Origin: Erwinia sp. SLM-02
GTDB lineage: Bacteria; Pseudomonadota; Gammaproteobacteria; Enterobacterales; Enterobacteriaceae
Length of the DNA stretch: 64,000 nt
Direction: 5' to 3'
NCBI RefSeq assembly: GCF_037450285.1
Contig: NZ_JAQISN010000002.1
Location: 1 to 64,000, forward strand
Part shown: positions 24,971-33,843 of the stretch, piece by piece
How the letters are laid out: the number at the start of each line of letters is the position of its first letter
Numbering within the stretch: position 1 is the first letter of the stretch
Notes under the pieces: generated by a model
What the model was told of the DNA's origin: nothing
The model's input: the letters and a program-made list of their open reading frames with translations, nothing else
Databases searched by the model: none
Program-made: the position numbers and the translations under genes

Positions 24971-25329
24971 ACTAGCACTCTTTCGAGTTGTGCTTCAGAA
25001 CTTTCTAACTGCTCATCGGCACTGCGTGGCGCACATATTACTTTCTGGGCGTTGTAAGTCAAACAATTTCTCCCCCTTTTTTCGCCCTCTGCGTTCAATT
25101 GCACAAAAGCCATGCAATCCGGCGGTTTTAAAGGCAAAAAGAGTGAATTATCAACAGTAAAAACGGCGTACTGCGATCAAAAGCACAGGGCGAAAAACCC
25201 GCGAGGCTTGCTGATTTGATGGAAAAGTCAGGGAGCAAAAACAAGAATGTCAAAATTGTGGGGCAAAATGAGGGCGAATCGGGGCAAAGCGGCAGTGGCC
25301 TCGCTACGAAGAGCGAGGCGCTGAATACG
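24971..25329 (-). promoter_or_regulatory. serV-arg tRNA operon promoter and csrA 3' region
   Basis: In this 359-bp gap the minus strand has -35 TTGACT (25057-25062), 16-bp spacer, -10 TAATAT (25035-25040), then GTGCGCC, a GC-rich discriminator typical of stringently controlled stable-RNA promoters. Near csrA a stem GCCTCGCT / AGCGAGGC (25298-25319) may end csrA transcription, but no T run follows it. Nothing coding is seen. Confidence 0.8.
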
Positions 25330-25515
25330 TTAGTAGCTCGTTTGCTGAGTTTTTTCAGCCTGGATACGCTGATAAATCTCTTCGCGATGCACCGATACTT
25401 CTTTAGGGGCGTTCACACCAATACGGACCTGGTTACCTTTAACACCCAGCACAGTTACAGTAACCTCATCACCGATCATGAGGGTTTCACCAACTCGACG
25501 AGTTAGAATAAGCAT
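25330..25515 (-). CDS. csrA: CsrA, carbon storage regulator
   Basis: 61-residue RNA-binding dimer that recognises GGA in hairpin loops and controls translation of glycogen, biofilm and motility genes. MLILTRRVGETLMIGDEVTV is conserved, as are the binding residues around Leu4 and Arg44. Good AAGGAG site 5' of the ATG. Between alaS and the tRNA operon, as in E. coli. Confidence 0.98.
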   Translation of the reverse strand: MLILTRRVGETLMIGDEVTVTVLGVKGNQVRIGVNAPKEVSVHREEIYQRIQAEKTQQTSY

Positions 25516-25707
25516 TCTTTGCTCCTTGAAAGATTAAAAGAGTCGGGTTAACTGTTCCCGGCATTATCCATCATACAACGTGCAATGTAGGTTATGACAA
25601 ATACACCAAGAGTGCATCCTCATACTAATACATTCTGCTGATACTTAGTTTAGCCGAAAACCTGCTCATCAACCTGACTTTATGATTACAGTGCGCACCG
25701 CATACGA

Positions 25708-25738
25708 AGAGCGCCAGGATTTTTCCTCCTGGCGCTCT
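25708..25738 (-). terminator. Hairpin after alaS
   Basis: Twelve-base stem AGAGCGCCAGGA / TCCTGGCGCTCT with a 7-base loop. No T tract on either exit, so it may serve as a 3'-end stabiliser rather than a true terminator. Confidence 0.55.
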
Positions 25739-25761
25739 ACAGCGGTACATTCTTATCGGTG

Positions 25762-28389
25762 TTACAGTTTTGCAGCCACCCAGGACTCAACGCCAGCCAG
25801 CGCAGCAGGAAGAGCCTGCGCATCTGTACCACCCGCCTGAGCCATGTCCGGCCTACCGCCACCTTTCCCGCCGACCTGCTGTGCAAGTTCGCCAACCAGC
25901 TCACCCGCTTTAACACGATCGGTCAGGTCTTTAGTCACCCCACTGATCAGGGAGACTTTTCCATCTGCAACGGTTGCCAGCACGATAACCGCGGAGCCGA
26001 GCTGATTTTTCAGATCGTCTACCATCGTACGCAGCATTTTCGGCTCTACGTTTTTCAATTCACTCACCAGCAGCTTCGTGCCCTTCACGGCAATCGCTTT
26101 ACTGCTCAGGAGACTGCTCTCCTGCGCTGCCTGCTGGTCTTTCAGCTGCTGCAGTTCTTTTTCCAGTCCGCGTGCGTGGTCGATCAGCGCGCGAACCTTA
26201 TCATTCAGATTATTGCTATTCGCTTTCACCAACTGAGCAATATCCAGCAGCTGCTCGCTCTGGCTGTAAACCTGAGACAGTGCGCCCTCGCCCGTTACGG
26301 CTTCAATACGGCGCACGCCCGCAGCCGTACCGGATTCGGAAAGAATGCGGAACAGACCGATGTCGCCGGTGCGGCTGGCGTGAACGCCACCACACAGCTC
26401 GGTTGAGAAGTCACCCATGCCGACGACGCGCACATGGTCATCATACTTCTCGCCAAACAGCGCCATAGCGCCTTTGGCTCTGGCCGCTTCCAGCTCCATG
26501 ATATTGGTATCAATCGCCAGGTTGCGACGGATCTGCGCGTTGACGATCTCTTCAACCTGGCGGATTTCCTGCGGCTTCATCGCTTCAAAATGCGAGAAGT
26601 CAAAACGCAGGTACTTATCGTTCACCAGTGAGCCTTTCTGTGCCACGTGATCGCCCAGAACCTGGCGCAGCGCAGCATGCAGCAGGTGCGTTGCGGAGTG
26701 GTTAAGACGGATACGTGCACGACGCGCTTCATCAACCTGAGCCGCCAGACGATCGCCAATGCGTAATGTTCCCACGGCCAGTTTGCCGCTGTGGCCAATC
26801 GCCTGACCGTATTTTTGGGTATCGGTCACGGTAAAGCTGGCGTTATCACCTTTCAGTTCGCCCGTATCGCCAACCTGTCCGCCTGATTCGCCGTAGAATG
26901 GCGTTTCATCCAGAACAATCACCCCTTCCTGACCGGCGGTGATTTCGCTGGCCGCCTGGCCATTAACGAAAATGGCGGTAACGGTCGCATTCAGCGCCAG
27001 CTGGTCATAGCCTTTAAACGCTGATGCTTTATCAATGCTGATCACGCTGCTGTAGTCAGCGCCAAAACCGCTGGCATCACGCGCGCGCTGGCGCTGCTGC
27101 TCCATCGCCCGCTCGAAACCTTCTTCATCAATTTTCAGGTTACGCTCACGGCACACATCGGCGGTCAGATCGACCGGGAAACCAAAGGTGTCATACAGGC
27201 GGAAGACGGTTTCACCGTCCAGGGTATCGCCCTGCAGTTTTTCCAGCTCGTCGTCCAGCAGCGCCAGACCACGCTCCAGCGTTTTCGCGAACTGCTCTTC
27301 TTCTGACTTGAGAACCTGCTCAACCTGAGCCTGCTGGCGCTGCAGCTCTTCGCCTGCCGCACCCATCACTTCAATCAGTGGAGCAACCAGCTTGTAGAAG
27401 AAGGTGCCCTTCGCACCCAGCATGTTGCCGTGACGAACCGCACGACGAATGATACGACGCAGCACGTAGCCGCGGTTTTCATTCGATGGGATCACGCCAT
27501 CGGCAATCAGGAAGGCACAGGAGCGGATATGGTCAGCAATCACGCGCAGCGATTTATTGCCGAGATCGCTGGCACCGGTAACCTGCGCCACGGCCGCAAT
27601 CAGTTTGGCGAACAGATCGATTTCATAGTTAGAGTTCACATGCTGCAGAACCGCAGAGATACGCTCCAGCCCCATTCCGGTATCAACCGAAGGCTTAGGC
27701 AGCGGCAGCATGGTACCGTCAGGCTGACGGTTAAACTGCATAAATACGATATTCCAGATCTCGATGTAGCGGTCACCGTCCTCTTCCGGGCTGCCCGGAG
27801 GGCCACCCCAGATGTGGTCGCCGTGGTCGAAGAAAATTTCAGAGCACGGACCGCAAGGGCCGGTATCGCCCATCTGCCAGAAGTTGTCAGAGGCGTAAGC
27901 GCCGCCTTTGTTGTCGCCGATGCGAATAATACGCTCGCGCGGTACGCCGATTTCATTCGCCCAGATATCAAAGGCTTCATCATCGGTTTCGTACACGGTC
28001 ACCCACAGTTTTTCTTTCGGCAGTGCAAACCACGCCGAACCGGTCAACAGTTCCCAGGCAAAGGCGATCGCCTCTTTCTTGAAATAGTCACCAAAACTGA
28101 AGTTGCCCAGCATCTCGAAGAAAGTATGGTGGCGGGCCGTGTAGCCAACGTTTTCAAGATCGTTGTGTTTACCACCGGCGCGCACGCAGCGCTGCGAAGT
28201 TGTCGCACGGGTGTAGTTACGCTTATCCTGGCCAAGGAAGACGTCCTTGAACTGGTTCATCCCGGCGTTGGTAAACAGCAAGGTCGGATCGTTGTTGGGG
28301 ACGAGGGAGCTACTGGCTACAACCTGATGTCCCTTGCTCTGGAAAAAGTCGAGAAACGCTTGACGAATCTCCGCAGTGCTCTTGCTCAT
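25762..28389 (-). CDS. alaS: AlaS, alanyl-tRNA synthetase
   Basis: Charges tRNA-Ala and edits Ser/Gly mischarging. The 875 residues are one short of E. coli. Order: class II catalytic core (1-240; SLVPNNDPTLLFTNAGMNQF, RHHTFFEMLGNFSFGDYF), tRNA-recognition domain (to about 460), editing domain with HSATH (about 565) and CGGVH (about 665), and C-terminal DHHA1 domain with GGKGGGRPDMAQAGG. The zinc-binding segment reads CGGVHA instead of the usual CGGTHA; the Cys and His ligands are kept. Confidence 0.98.
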   Translation of the reverse strand: MSKSTAEIRQAFLDFFQSKGHQVVASSSLVPNNDPTLLFTNAGMNQFKDVFLGQDKRNYTRATTSQRCVRAGGKHNDLENVGYTARHHTFFEMLGNFSFGDYFKKEAIAFAWELLTGSAWFALPKEKLWVTVYETDDEAFDIWANEIGVPRERIIRIGDNKGGAYASDNFWQMGDTGPCGPCSEIFFDHGDHIWGGPPGSPEEDGDRYIEIWNIVFMQFNRQPDGTMLPLPKPSVDTGMGLERISAVLQHVNSNYEIDLFAKLIAAVAQVTGASDLGNKSLRVIADHIRSCAFLIADGVIPSNENRGYVLRRIIRRAVRHGNMLGAKGTFFYKLVAPLIEVMGAAGEELQRQQAQVEQVLKSEEEQFAKTLERGLALLDDELEKLQGDTLDGETVFRLYDTFGFPVDLTADVCRERNLKIDEEGFERAMEQQRQRARDASGFGADYSSVISIDKASAFKGYDQLALNATVTAIFVNGQAASEITAGQEGVIVLDETPFYGESGGQVGDTGELKGDNASFTVTDTQKYGQAIGHSGKLAVGTLRIGDRLAAQVDEARRARIRLNHSATHLLHAALRQVLGDHVAQKGSLVNDKYLRFDFSHFEAMKPQEIRQVEEIVNAQIRRNLAIDTNIMELEAARAKGAMALFGEKYDDHVRVVGMGDFSTELCGGVHASRTGDIGLFRILSESGTAAGVRRIEAVTGEGALSQVYSQSEQLLDIAQLVKANSNNLNDKVRALIDHARGLEKELQQLKDQQAAQESSLLSSKAIAVKGTKLLVSELKNVEPKMLRTMVDDLKNQLGSAVIVLATVADGKVSLISGVTKDLTDRVKAGELVGELAQQVGGKGGGRPDMAQAGGTDAQALPAALAGVESWVAAKL

Positions 28390-28526
28390 ATTTGTCCTGG
28401 AATCACGCTAACGAACGTTTCGTGGGTCTTACTGCGCCGGAATAACATCTGCCTGCGGCGACACACGAACAAAAAGTGGTGAATAAGATAAATTTTCTTC
28501 CGAGGGAAGTAAAATCCCATTGGCGC

Positions 28527-29039
28527 TCAATCATCAAAATTTGTGAAAACAGACCTGATATCTTCCATAAAGAAGCCTTTTGTCATCAGATAACGCTGCA
28601 CTTTGGCTTTTTCCTTCCATTCCGTAGGAAGCGGTAAGCCAAACTTCCGCTCAACGAGGCTAAAGGCCAGGCTTTGCCAGTCGGTTTCCGTGTTAAACAT
28701 TGCCTCATCGATTAAGGCTTTGTCCACTCCCTTCTGTCCCAGCTCCAGCCTGATGCGCTGTGGGCCATAGCCTTTTCTGCTGCGCCCCGCCAGATAACGT
28801 TCAGCAAAGCGGGCATCGTCCAGCCAGTTGTGCTGATAGCACCATTCCACCACCCGATCGACCTCTTCCGTCGTTAACGGCTCTGGTGGTGTTTCACTGC
28901 GGGAAAACTGCGCCGCGCGTTCCGTGGCTATCGTCAGCTTACGGCGAAACTCTGCCTCGCTGTGGTCGCGCATGGCAAGAATACGCGTTGCGCGCTCCAG
29001 CAGGCGGGCATGCCGGGTGCGTTCTGAATGTTCGGTCAT
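28527..29039 (-). CDS. recX: RecX, RecA regulator
   Basis: Caps growing RecA filaments and inhibits strand exchange. 170 residues, three-helix repeats, family pattern WCYQHNWLDDARFAERYLAGR and GYGPQRIRLELGQKGV. It lies downstream of recA beyond a terminator, so it is probably expressed by partial read-through from the SOS-induced recA promoter, as in E. coli. Confidence 0.95.
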   Translation of the reverse strand: MTEHSERTRHARLLERATRILAMRDHSEAEFRRKLTIATERAAQFSRSETPPEPLTTEEVDRVVEWCYQHNWLDDARFAERYLAGRSRKGYGPQRIRLELGQKGVDKALIDEAMFNTETDWQSLAFSLVERKFGLPLPTEWKEKAKVQRYLMTKGFFMEDIRSVFTNFDD

Positions 29040-29173
29040 AAAGGCAGTACCATTTTAATGCAAAAACGCATCCATAAGGGTAACGTCTGACGACGAGGCT
29101 GGCGAGGAAAAAACGCCGCGGGGGCAGGAGGTTTGGCCGGATTATGATGATCTGCACGCAGCAGACATCGCCC

Positions 29174-29206
29174 ATAAAAAAAGGAACGGGGTTACCGTTC
29201 CTTTTT
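29174..29206 (-). terminator. Terminator between recA and recX
   Basis: GGAACGG / CCGTTCC stem with a short loop flanked by T7 and A/T on both sides. Limits recX expression relative to recA. Confidence 0.9.
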
Positions 29207-29230
29207 CGTATTGCAAAAAAGTCAGACGAA

Positions 29231-30292
29231 TCAGAAGTCTTCGTGAGTTTCTTCGCTCGCTTCTTCTGCCGTAGGGACGAAATCAGCTTTCTGGTCCTGG
29301 CTGTTCAGCAGCATCTCACGCAGCTTCGCATCGATTTCGTTGGCTTTTTCCGGGTTCTCTTTCAGGAAGTTTGAAGCATTCGCTTTACCCTGACCGATTT
29401 TGTCACCGTTATAGCTGTACCATGCACCCGCTTTTTCAATCAGCTTGTGCTTCACGCCCAGATCCACCAGCTCACCAAAGATGTTGATGCCTTCACCGTA
29501 CATGATCTGGAATTCCGCCTGGCGGAAAGGCGCAGCGATTTTATTCTTCACCACTTTAACGCGGGTTTCACTGCCCACAACCTCGTCGCCCTCTTTAATC
29601 GCGCCGATGCGGCGGATATCCAGACGCACGGAGGCATAGAACTTCAGCGCGTTACCGCCGGTGGTGGTTTCCGGGTTACCAAACATCACACCAATCTTCA
29701 TACGGATCTGGTTGATAAAGATCAGCAGCGTATTGGAGTTTTTCAGGTTACCTGCCAGCTTACGCATCGCCTGGCTCATCATACGTGCCGCAAGGCCCAT
29801 ATGGGAGTCACCAATCTCACCTTCGATTTCCGCTTTTGGCGTCAGGGCCGCAACGGAGTCAACGATGATGACATCGACTGCACCAGAACGCGCCAGCGCA
29901 TCACAGATTTCCAGCGCCTGCTCACCGGTATCCGGCTGGGAACACAGCAGGTTATCGATATCCACGCCCAGCTTCTTGGCATAGACGGGATCCAGCGCGT
30001 GCTCGGCATCGATAAAGGCACAGGTTTTACCTTTACGCTGTGCGGCAGCAATCACCTGCAGAGTCAGCGTGGTTTTGCCTGAAGATTCCGGCCCGTAGAT
30101 CTCGACGATACGGCCCATCGGCAGGCCGCCCGCGCCAAGCGCGATATCAAGCGATAAAGAGCCGGTAGAGATGGTTTCAACATCCATAGTGCGGTCTTCA
30201 CCCAGGCGCATGATGGAGCCTTTACCAAATTGCTTTTCAATCTGGCCCAGCGCTGCTGCCAGTGCTTTTTGCTTGTTTTCGTCAATAGCCAT
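29231..30292 (-). CDS. recA: RecA recombinase
   Basis: Forms ATP-dependent filaments on single-stranded DNA, drives strand exchange and triggers LexA cleavage. The 353-residue product matches E. coli; Walker A GPESSGKT at 66-73, L1/L2 DNA-binding loops (ALTPKAEIEGEIGD, NQIRMKIGVMFGNPETTTGG), acidic tail ASEETHEDF. The promoter overlaps a LexA box. Confidence 0.99.
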   Translation of the reverse strand: MAIDENKQKALAAALGQIEKQFGKGSIMRLGEDRTMDVETISTGSLSLDIALGAGGLPMGRIVEIYGPESSGKTTLTLQVIAAAQRKGKTCAFIDAEHALDPVYAKKLGVDIDNLLCSQPDTGEQALEICDALARSGAVDVIIVDSVAALTPKAEIEGEIGDSHMGLAARMMSQAMRKLAGNLKNSNTLLIFINQIRMKIGVMFGNPETTTGGNALKFYASVRLDIRRIGAIKEGDEVVGSETRVKVVKNKIAAPFRQAEFQIMYGEGINIFGELVDLGVKHKLIEKAGAWYSYNGDKIGQGKANASNFLKENPEKANEIDAKLREMLLNSQDQKADFVPTAEEASEETHEDF

Positions 30293-30356
30293 TTTTACTC
30301 CTAGTCATGCGGGTAAAGCACACGCGGACGCTGCTTTGTCTCTAAAATATGCAGTG

Positions 30357-30384
30357 ATTATACTGTATGGTCATACAGTATCAA
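30357..30384 (-). promoter_or_regulatory. recA promoter with LexA (SOS) box
   Basis: Minus strand -35 TTGATA (30379-30384), 16-bp spacer, -10 TATAAT (30357-30362). The spacer contains the SOS box TACTGTATGGTCATACAGTA (30361-30380), matching CTG-TN8A-CAG. It sits seven bases beyond the pncC stop. Confidence 0.95.
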
Positions 30385-30386
30385 GT

Positions 30387-30881
30387 TTAATTTTTCAGAA
30401 AACGATCGAGTAGGGTTTGTAGCGCCCGGGCGGTTGCCTGACGGCGCACCGCCTCTCGGTCTCCGCTGAAACAGCAGCGCTCGGCCTGCACTTCGCCCGT
30501 CGCACAGGCATAACCAAACCATACCGTACCGACCGGTTTTTCCTCGCTGCCGCCGTCAGGCCCGGCGATGCCGCTGACCGAAATCGCGAAATCCGCTGCG
30601 GCAGCGCGCAGCGCGCCCTGTGCCATTTCACGCACGACGGCTTCGCTGACGGCACCGTGTTCCAGCAGCGAACGCTCACTGACGCCGATCATTTGCTGTT
30701 TGGCCTCATTACTGTAGGTCACAAAACCGCGATGAAACCATGCAGAACTTCCTGCAATATCGGTCAGAACCTTGGCAATCCAGCCCCCGGTACAGGACTC
30801 GGCGGTGGTCACCGTCGCACCACGGGCTAACAGCAGCTGGCCAACACGGGTACTTAACTGCGTGAATTGTTCATCCGTCAT
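30387..30881 (-). CDS. pncC: PncC, nicotinamide-nucleotide amidase (CinA C-terminal domain)
   Basis: Deamidates NMN to NaMN in pyridine-nucleotide recycling. The 164-residue product is the stand-alone CinA-C form, E. coli YgaD type: TAESCTGGWIA near residue 26, GFVTYSNEAKQ, and SVSGIAGPDGG. Start overlaps the tam stop by four bases (ATGA). Next to recA in many enterics. Confidence 0.95.
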   Translation of the reverse strand: MTDEQFTQLSTRVGQLLLARGATVTTAESCTGGWIAKVLTDIAGSSAWFHRGFVTYSNEAKQQMIGVSERSLLEHGAVSEAVVREMAQGALRAAAADFAISVSGIAGPDGGSEEKPVGTVWFGYACATGEVQAERCCFSGDREAVRRQATARALQTLLDRFLKN

Positions 30882-31753
30882 TGTGAGTACCTTTTCGTTT
30901 TATTGCCGCAAAGCCTACCATTTTTACGCCACTCCGGGAGCAGAGGAAGCCGTTTTTGCGGCCCCTCTTCCAGCCCGGCGTTAAATTTTTGCGCCACCAT
31001 AAACAAACGGGGGAAGTCCATCAGCAGGTTGCCATCGGCCCGGACAGGATAGGCCCGGGCAATTTCGGCCTGATATTCGGCCAGATAGGCCTCCTGCTGC
31101 GGCTCATCCAGAGCGGCAAGAAACGGCCGCAGCCCGGTCGCGCGCAGCCAGTCAACGATCGCCTGTGGCGAAGGCATCACGTGATAATAGGTGGTACGCC
31201 AGATATCAACCCGGCATCCCGCCCCACCAAGCAGATCGTAATACTGCTCCGTGGACAGCAGCTTCTTCCTGTCTGCGGCCTGCGGATCGATAACATCCAC
31301 CCACGGGGCACGCTGCGCCACCTCGCGCATCAGGCGATGGGTAGGTTGTTCAAGGTTATCCGGCATTTGTACCGCCAGCACGCCCGATGGGGCAAGCTGG
31401 GAAATCAGATGGGGTAAAAGGGTCTGATGCTCCGTCAGCCACTGCAGCGATGCGTTGGCATAGATAACATCCTGCGGTTGAGCAGCCTGCCACCGGCGAA
31501 TATCTTCGCGGGCAAAGGTACACCCGGGCAGTCGCTGCTGCGCTTGATCGAGCATCGCCTGTGAGCTGTCCAGCCCGGTAACGTGTGCAGCGGGCCAGGC
31601 GTTGCACAGCAGTTCGGTACTGTTGCCCGGCCCGCAGCCGAGATCGGTGGCAAAGGTAACGTGAGTCAGGGGGATTCGGCTCAGCAGCTCCTGCGCCGGA
31701 CGGGTACGTTCTGCTTCAAACTGCCGGTAAAGATCGGGGTTCCAGTCTTTCAT
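30878..31753 (-). CDS. tam: Tam, trans-aconitate 2-methyltransferase, C-terminally extended
   Basis: SAM-dependent methylation of trans-aconitate, a spontaneous by-product and inhibitor of aconitase. The ATG at 31753 gives MKDWNPDLYRQFEAERTRPA; a longer frame adds 47 unlikely residues. SAM motif DLGCGPGNS (about 37-45) and GVLAVQMPDN are present. At 291 residues it is about 40 longer than E. coli Tam (252); after PRLFMVAQKF a basic tail runs into pncC. tam is not at this locus in E. coli, so the gene was probably inserted between pncC and mltB. Confidence 0.9.
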   Translation of the reverse strand: MKDWNPDLYRQFEAERTRPAQELLSRIPLTHVTFATDLGCGPGNSTELLCNAWPAAHVTGLDSSQAMLDQAQQRLPGCTFAREDIRRWQAAQPQDVIYANASLQWLTEHQTLLPHLISQLAPSGVLAVQMPDNLEQPTHRLMREVAQRAPWVDVIDPQAADRKKLLSTEQYYDLLGGAGCRVDIWRTTYYHVMPSPQAIVDWLRATGLRPFLAALDEPQQEAYLAEYQAEIARAYPVRADGNLLMDFPRLFMVAQKFNAGLEEGPQKRLPLLPEWRKNGRLCGNKTKRYSQ

Positions 31754-31848
31754 TATTCCTCGCTCGGTAAGTTGTGCGACCGGACACAGTGTAGGCCCGG
31801 CCGCGCTGGCGATAAATAACGAAATCGCAACAATTTCACCTGCAGGAA

Positions 31849-32934
31849 TTACATTCCCCGGCGGGCGTGCCCTACCGCTTCTCCCAGCTGCCATACGGCC
31901 ATCGCGTAATGGTTACTGTGGTTATAGCGGGTAATGGCATAGAAGTTTGGCAGGCCGTACCAGTATTGATAGCTGCTGCCCATATCGAACTTAAGCAGGC
32001 TGACCTGCTGATTGTTATCCAGTGGGATCTGCGGCGACAGCCCGGCTGCGGCCAGCGTGGCCACCGAGTAGCGCGTTTTAAATCCGCTCTCCATACCCGG
32101 TGCCTGGCCATTGGCCTGCACGGCAACCGTGCCGTTGGTCAGCCAGCCGTGGGCCTGGAAATAGTGCGCCACGCTACCGATCGCATCCACCGGATCCCAG
32201 AGATTGATATGGCCGTCGCCGTTAAAGTCCACCGCATACTGTTTGAATGCCGACGGCATAAACTGACCGTAACCCATTGCACCGGCAAAGGAGCCGCGCA
32301 GATTCAGCGGGTCATCGCCCTCTTCACGCGCCATCAGCAGGAAGGTTTCCAGCTCCCCGCTAAAGTAGGCGGCGCGGCGCGGGTAGTTAAAGGACAGCGT
32401 CGCCAGCGCATCAAGGATGCGCGTTTTGCCCATCACCCTGCCCCAGCGGGTCTCAACGCCGATAATCCCGACGATAATCTCCGGCGGCACGCCGTAAACC
32501 TGCTGCGCGCGCTGCAGTGCATCCTGATACTGATTCCAGAAGGCCACACCGTTCTGCACATTGTCCGGCGTAATAAATTTGCTGCGGTAGCGTATCCAGG
32601 CGCCGTTAGGCCCGGTTGGCCCCTGAGCCGTTGTCGGAGCCTGGCGATCCATCAGCCGGATTATCCAGTCCAGATTTTTCGCCTGCCCGAGCACGTCATG
32701 AAGCTGCTGACGGTCGAAACCGTGCTCGCGCACCATTTTGTCGATAAAGGCATTCGCGGCCTGATTATCGGAAAAATCGCCCCCAAAAGGCGCGGCCGTA
32801 TGATCGGGGCTGAGAAGGAAACCACCGTTACCCTTAAACGGATTACCGTGCGGTTCAGCCGGAGCCTGCTGCGGCTGGCTGCTACAGGCTGAAAGTAATG
32901 CGACTGCGGGGAGAAGAGTTGCCAGAAAACGCAT
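31849..32934 (-). CDS. mltB: MltB, membrane-bound lytic murein transglycosylase B
   Basis: Cleaves the glycan strand leaving 1,6-anhydromuramyl ends. The 361-residue lipoprotein has lipobox LLSAC (Cys17), followed by Ser, so an outer-membrane anchor is expected. Catalytic Glu161 lies in GVETRWGR; GYGQFMPS and DVDAIGS-like GDGHINLWDPVDAIGSVAHY follow. Length matches E. coli. Confidence 0.96.
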   Translation of the reverse strand: MRFLATLLPAVALLSACSSQPQQAPAEPHGNPFKGNGGFLLSPDHTAAPFGGDFSDNQAANAFIDKMVREHGFDRQQLHDVLGQAKNLDWIIRLMDRQAPTTAQGPTGPNGAWIRYRSKFITPDNVQNGVAFWNQYQDALQRAQQVYGVPPEIIVGIIGVETRWGRVMGKTRILDALATLSFNYPRRAAYFSGELETFLLMAREEGDDPLNLRGSFAGAMGYGQFMPSAFKQYAVDFNGDGHINLWDPVDAIGSVAHYFQAHGWLTNGTVAVQANGQAPGMESGFKTRYSVATLAAAGLSPQIPLDNNQQVSLLKFDMGSSYQYWYGLPNFYAITRYNHSNHYAMAVWQLGEAVGHARRGM

Positions 32935-33072
32935 GGGGTATCCATTTAACCGTGCATAAAGAATCAGAAAGCTGATGGTAAAACAGAGTCAGGATGGAAT
33001 TAAAGTGGATTTACCCGTCGGGTAATAAAACTGCGCAGCGGGTAGAGAAAACGCCCCGCTGCGGATGTTCAA

Positions 33073-33543
33073 TCAGTGTTTATAATAGATCTCACCGGAT
33101 TCTGCTTTGAGAATTTTCCCGTCGGCATTGGCAATCATCACGTAATTACCGCCCATATAGGTCCAGTGGCTTTCGGCAACCGGGGCCGGCAGATGGCGTA
33201 CCGTCCACTGGGTCACCTCATACTTCTTAGTGCGATAAAGATCGGGCACCGTGTCACCGATGGCAAAATGCGTAAAGTCAGCGAAGAAACTTTTTACGCT
33301 GTAGGGATCGGCGGGGTCAGTCGGTGCCTGCACGGCCTGGTCGGAGGGCTGCTCAGCGGTAGCGGTTTCGGCTGGCGCTTCCGTGGTCTGGCTTTCCTGC
33401 ACGGCGGGATCCGCTTGCTGAGCAACCGATTCGGGAGCCTGCTGAACCGCATTCTGCTCGTCATCAGCCCAGGCAGCAGAAACGCTGCCCAGCGCCATCG
33501 TTGATAATACCGCTGAACACAACATCACTTGCAACTTACGCAT
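33073..33543 (-). CDS. RcnB-family periplasmic protein
   Basis: A 156-residue secreted protein. Signal peptide (about 1-26, cut near AAWA-D), a Gln/Ala/Pro/Glu-rich linker (27-80) and a C-terminal RcnB-like domain (about 85-156) with GDTVPDLYRTKKYEVTQW and the YMGGNYVMIANADGKILK end. E. coli RcnB helps limit Ni/Co loss by RcnA; no rcnA is near here. The internal ATG at 33543 was chosen as it begins the signal peptide behind GGAGA. The unusual linker makes it longer than E. coli RcnB (112). Confidence 0.82.
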   Translation of the reverse strand: MRKLQVMLCSAVLSTMALGSVSAAWADDEQNAVQQAPESVAQQADPAVQESQTTEAPAETATAEQPSDQAVQAPTDPADPYSVKSFFADFTHFAIGDTVPDLYRTKKYEVTQWTVRHLPAPVAESHWTYMGGNYVMIANADGKILKAESGEIYYKH

Positions 33544-33576
33544 AACGTCTCCACTTTTAACGACGATTAGCGACAC

Positions 33577-33843
33577 GTCATTACGCCGTCGCCACAGATA
33601 TCAGGATAGTTGATTCACTCAGGCTGGTTTCGATGTGCTTTGTTAGACGCTGTCGCCTGATATGAGTTCCCGCCTGAACGATCTGCGATGATAATGCGAT
33701 GTTGCTGCACCAGGTCGCAAATTTTTGTTAAGAAAAATGACCGGGCATCCTGTTTGAATTAGCTGATTGTCGAAACGCGGGTAGTGTCCACGCTGTCGGA
33801 TAAATACGGCCAACAAAGCACCGGCGAACGATTCCACCCAGCC
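33577..33843. other. Gap with an in-frame continuation of the ToxR-like gene
   Basis: No intact gene is seen. On the minus strand the frame of the regulator at 33844-34407 stays open after its TAA for about 65 codons (to 33643), reading QTGCPVIFLNKNLRPGAATS among others. It may be a lost periplasmic domain. See findings. Confidence 0.4.

Noticed and set aside
24712..24975. Small plus-strand frame across tRNA-Arg and tRNA-Ser
   Set aside because: Its translation (GGFEPPTARF) is the usual false protein from tRNA T-arm sequence read on the opposite strand.
25298..25319. Called csrA terminator
   Set aside because: A good stem but no T run on the minus-strand side; kept only as a note in the regulatory entry.
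24072..25329. Genomic island at the tRNA cluster
   Set aside because: tRNA genes are common insertion sites, but no integrase, direct repeat of a tRNA 3' end or foreign genes flank them.
31867..32892. 341-codon plus-strand frame opposite mltB
   Set aside because: Shadow of mltB, which has lipobox, catalytic Glu and full-length homology.
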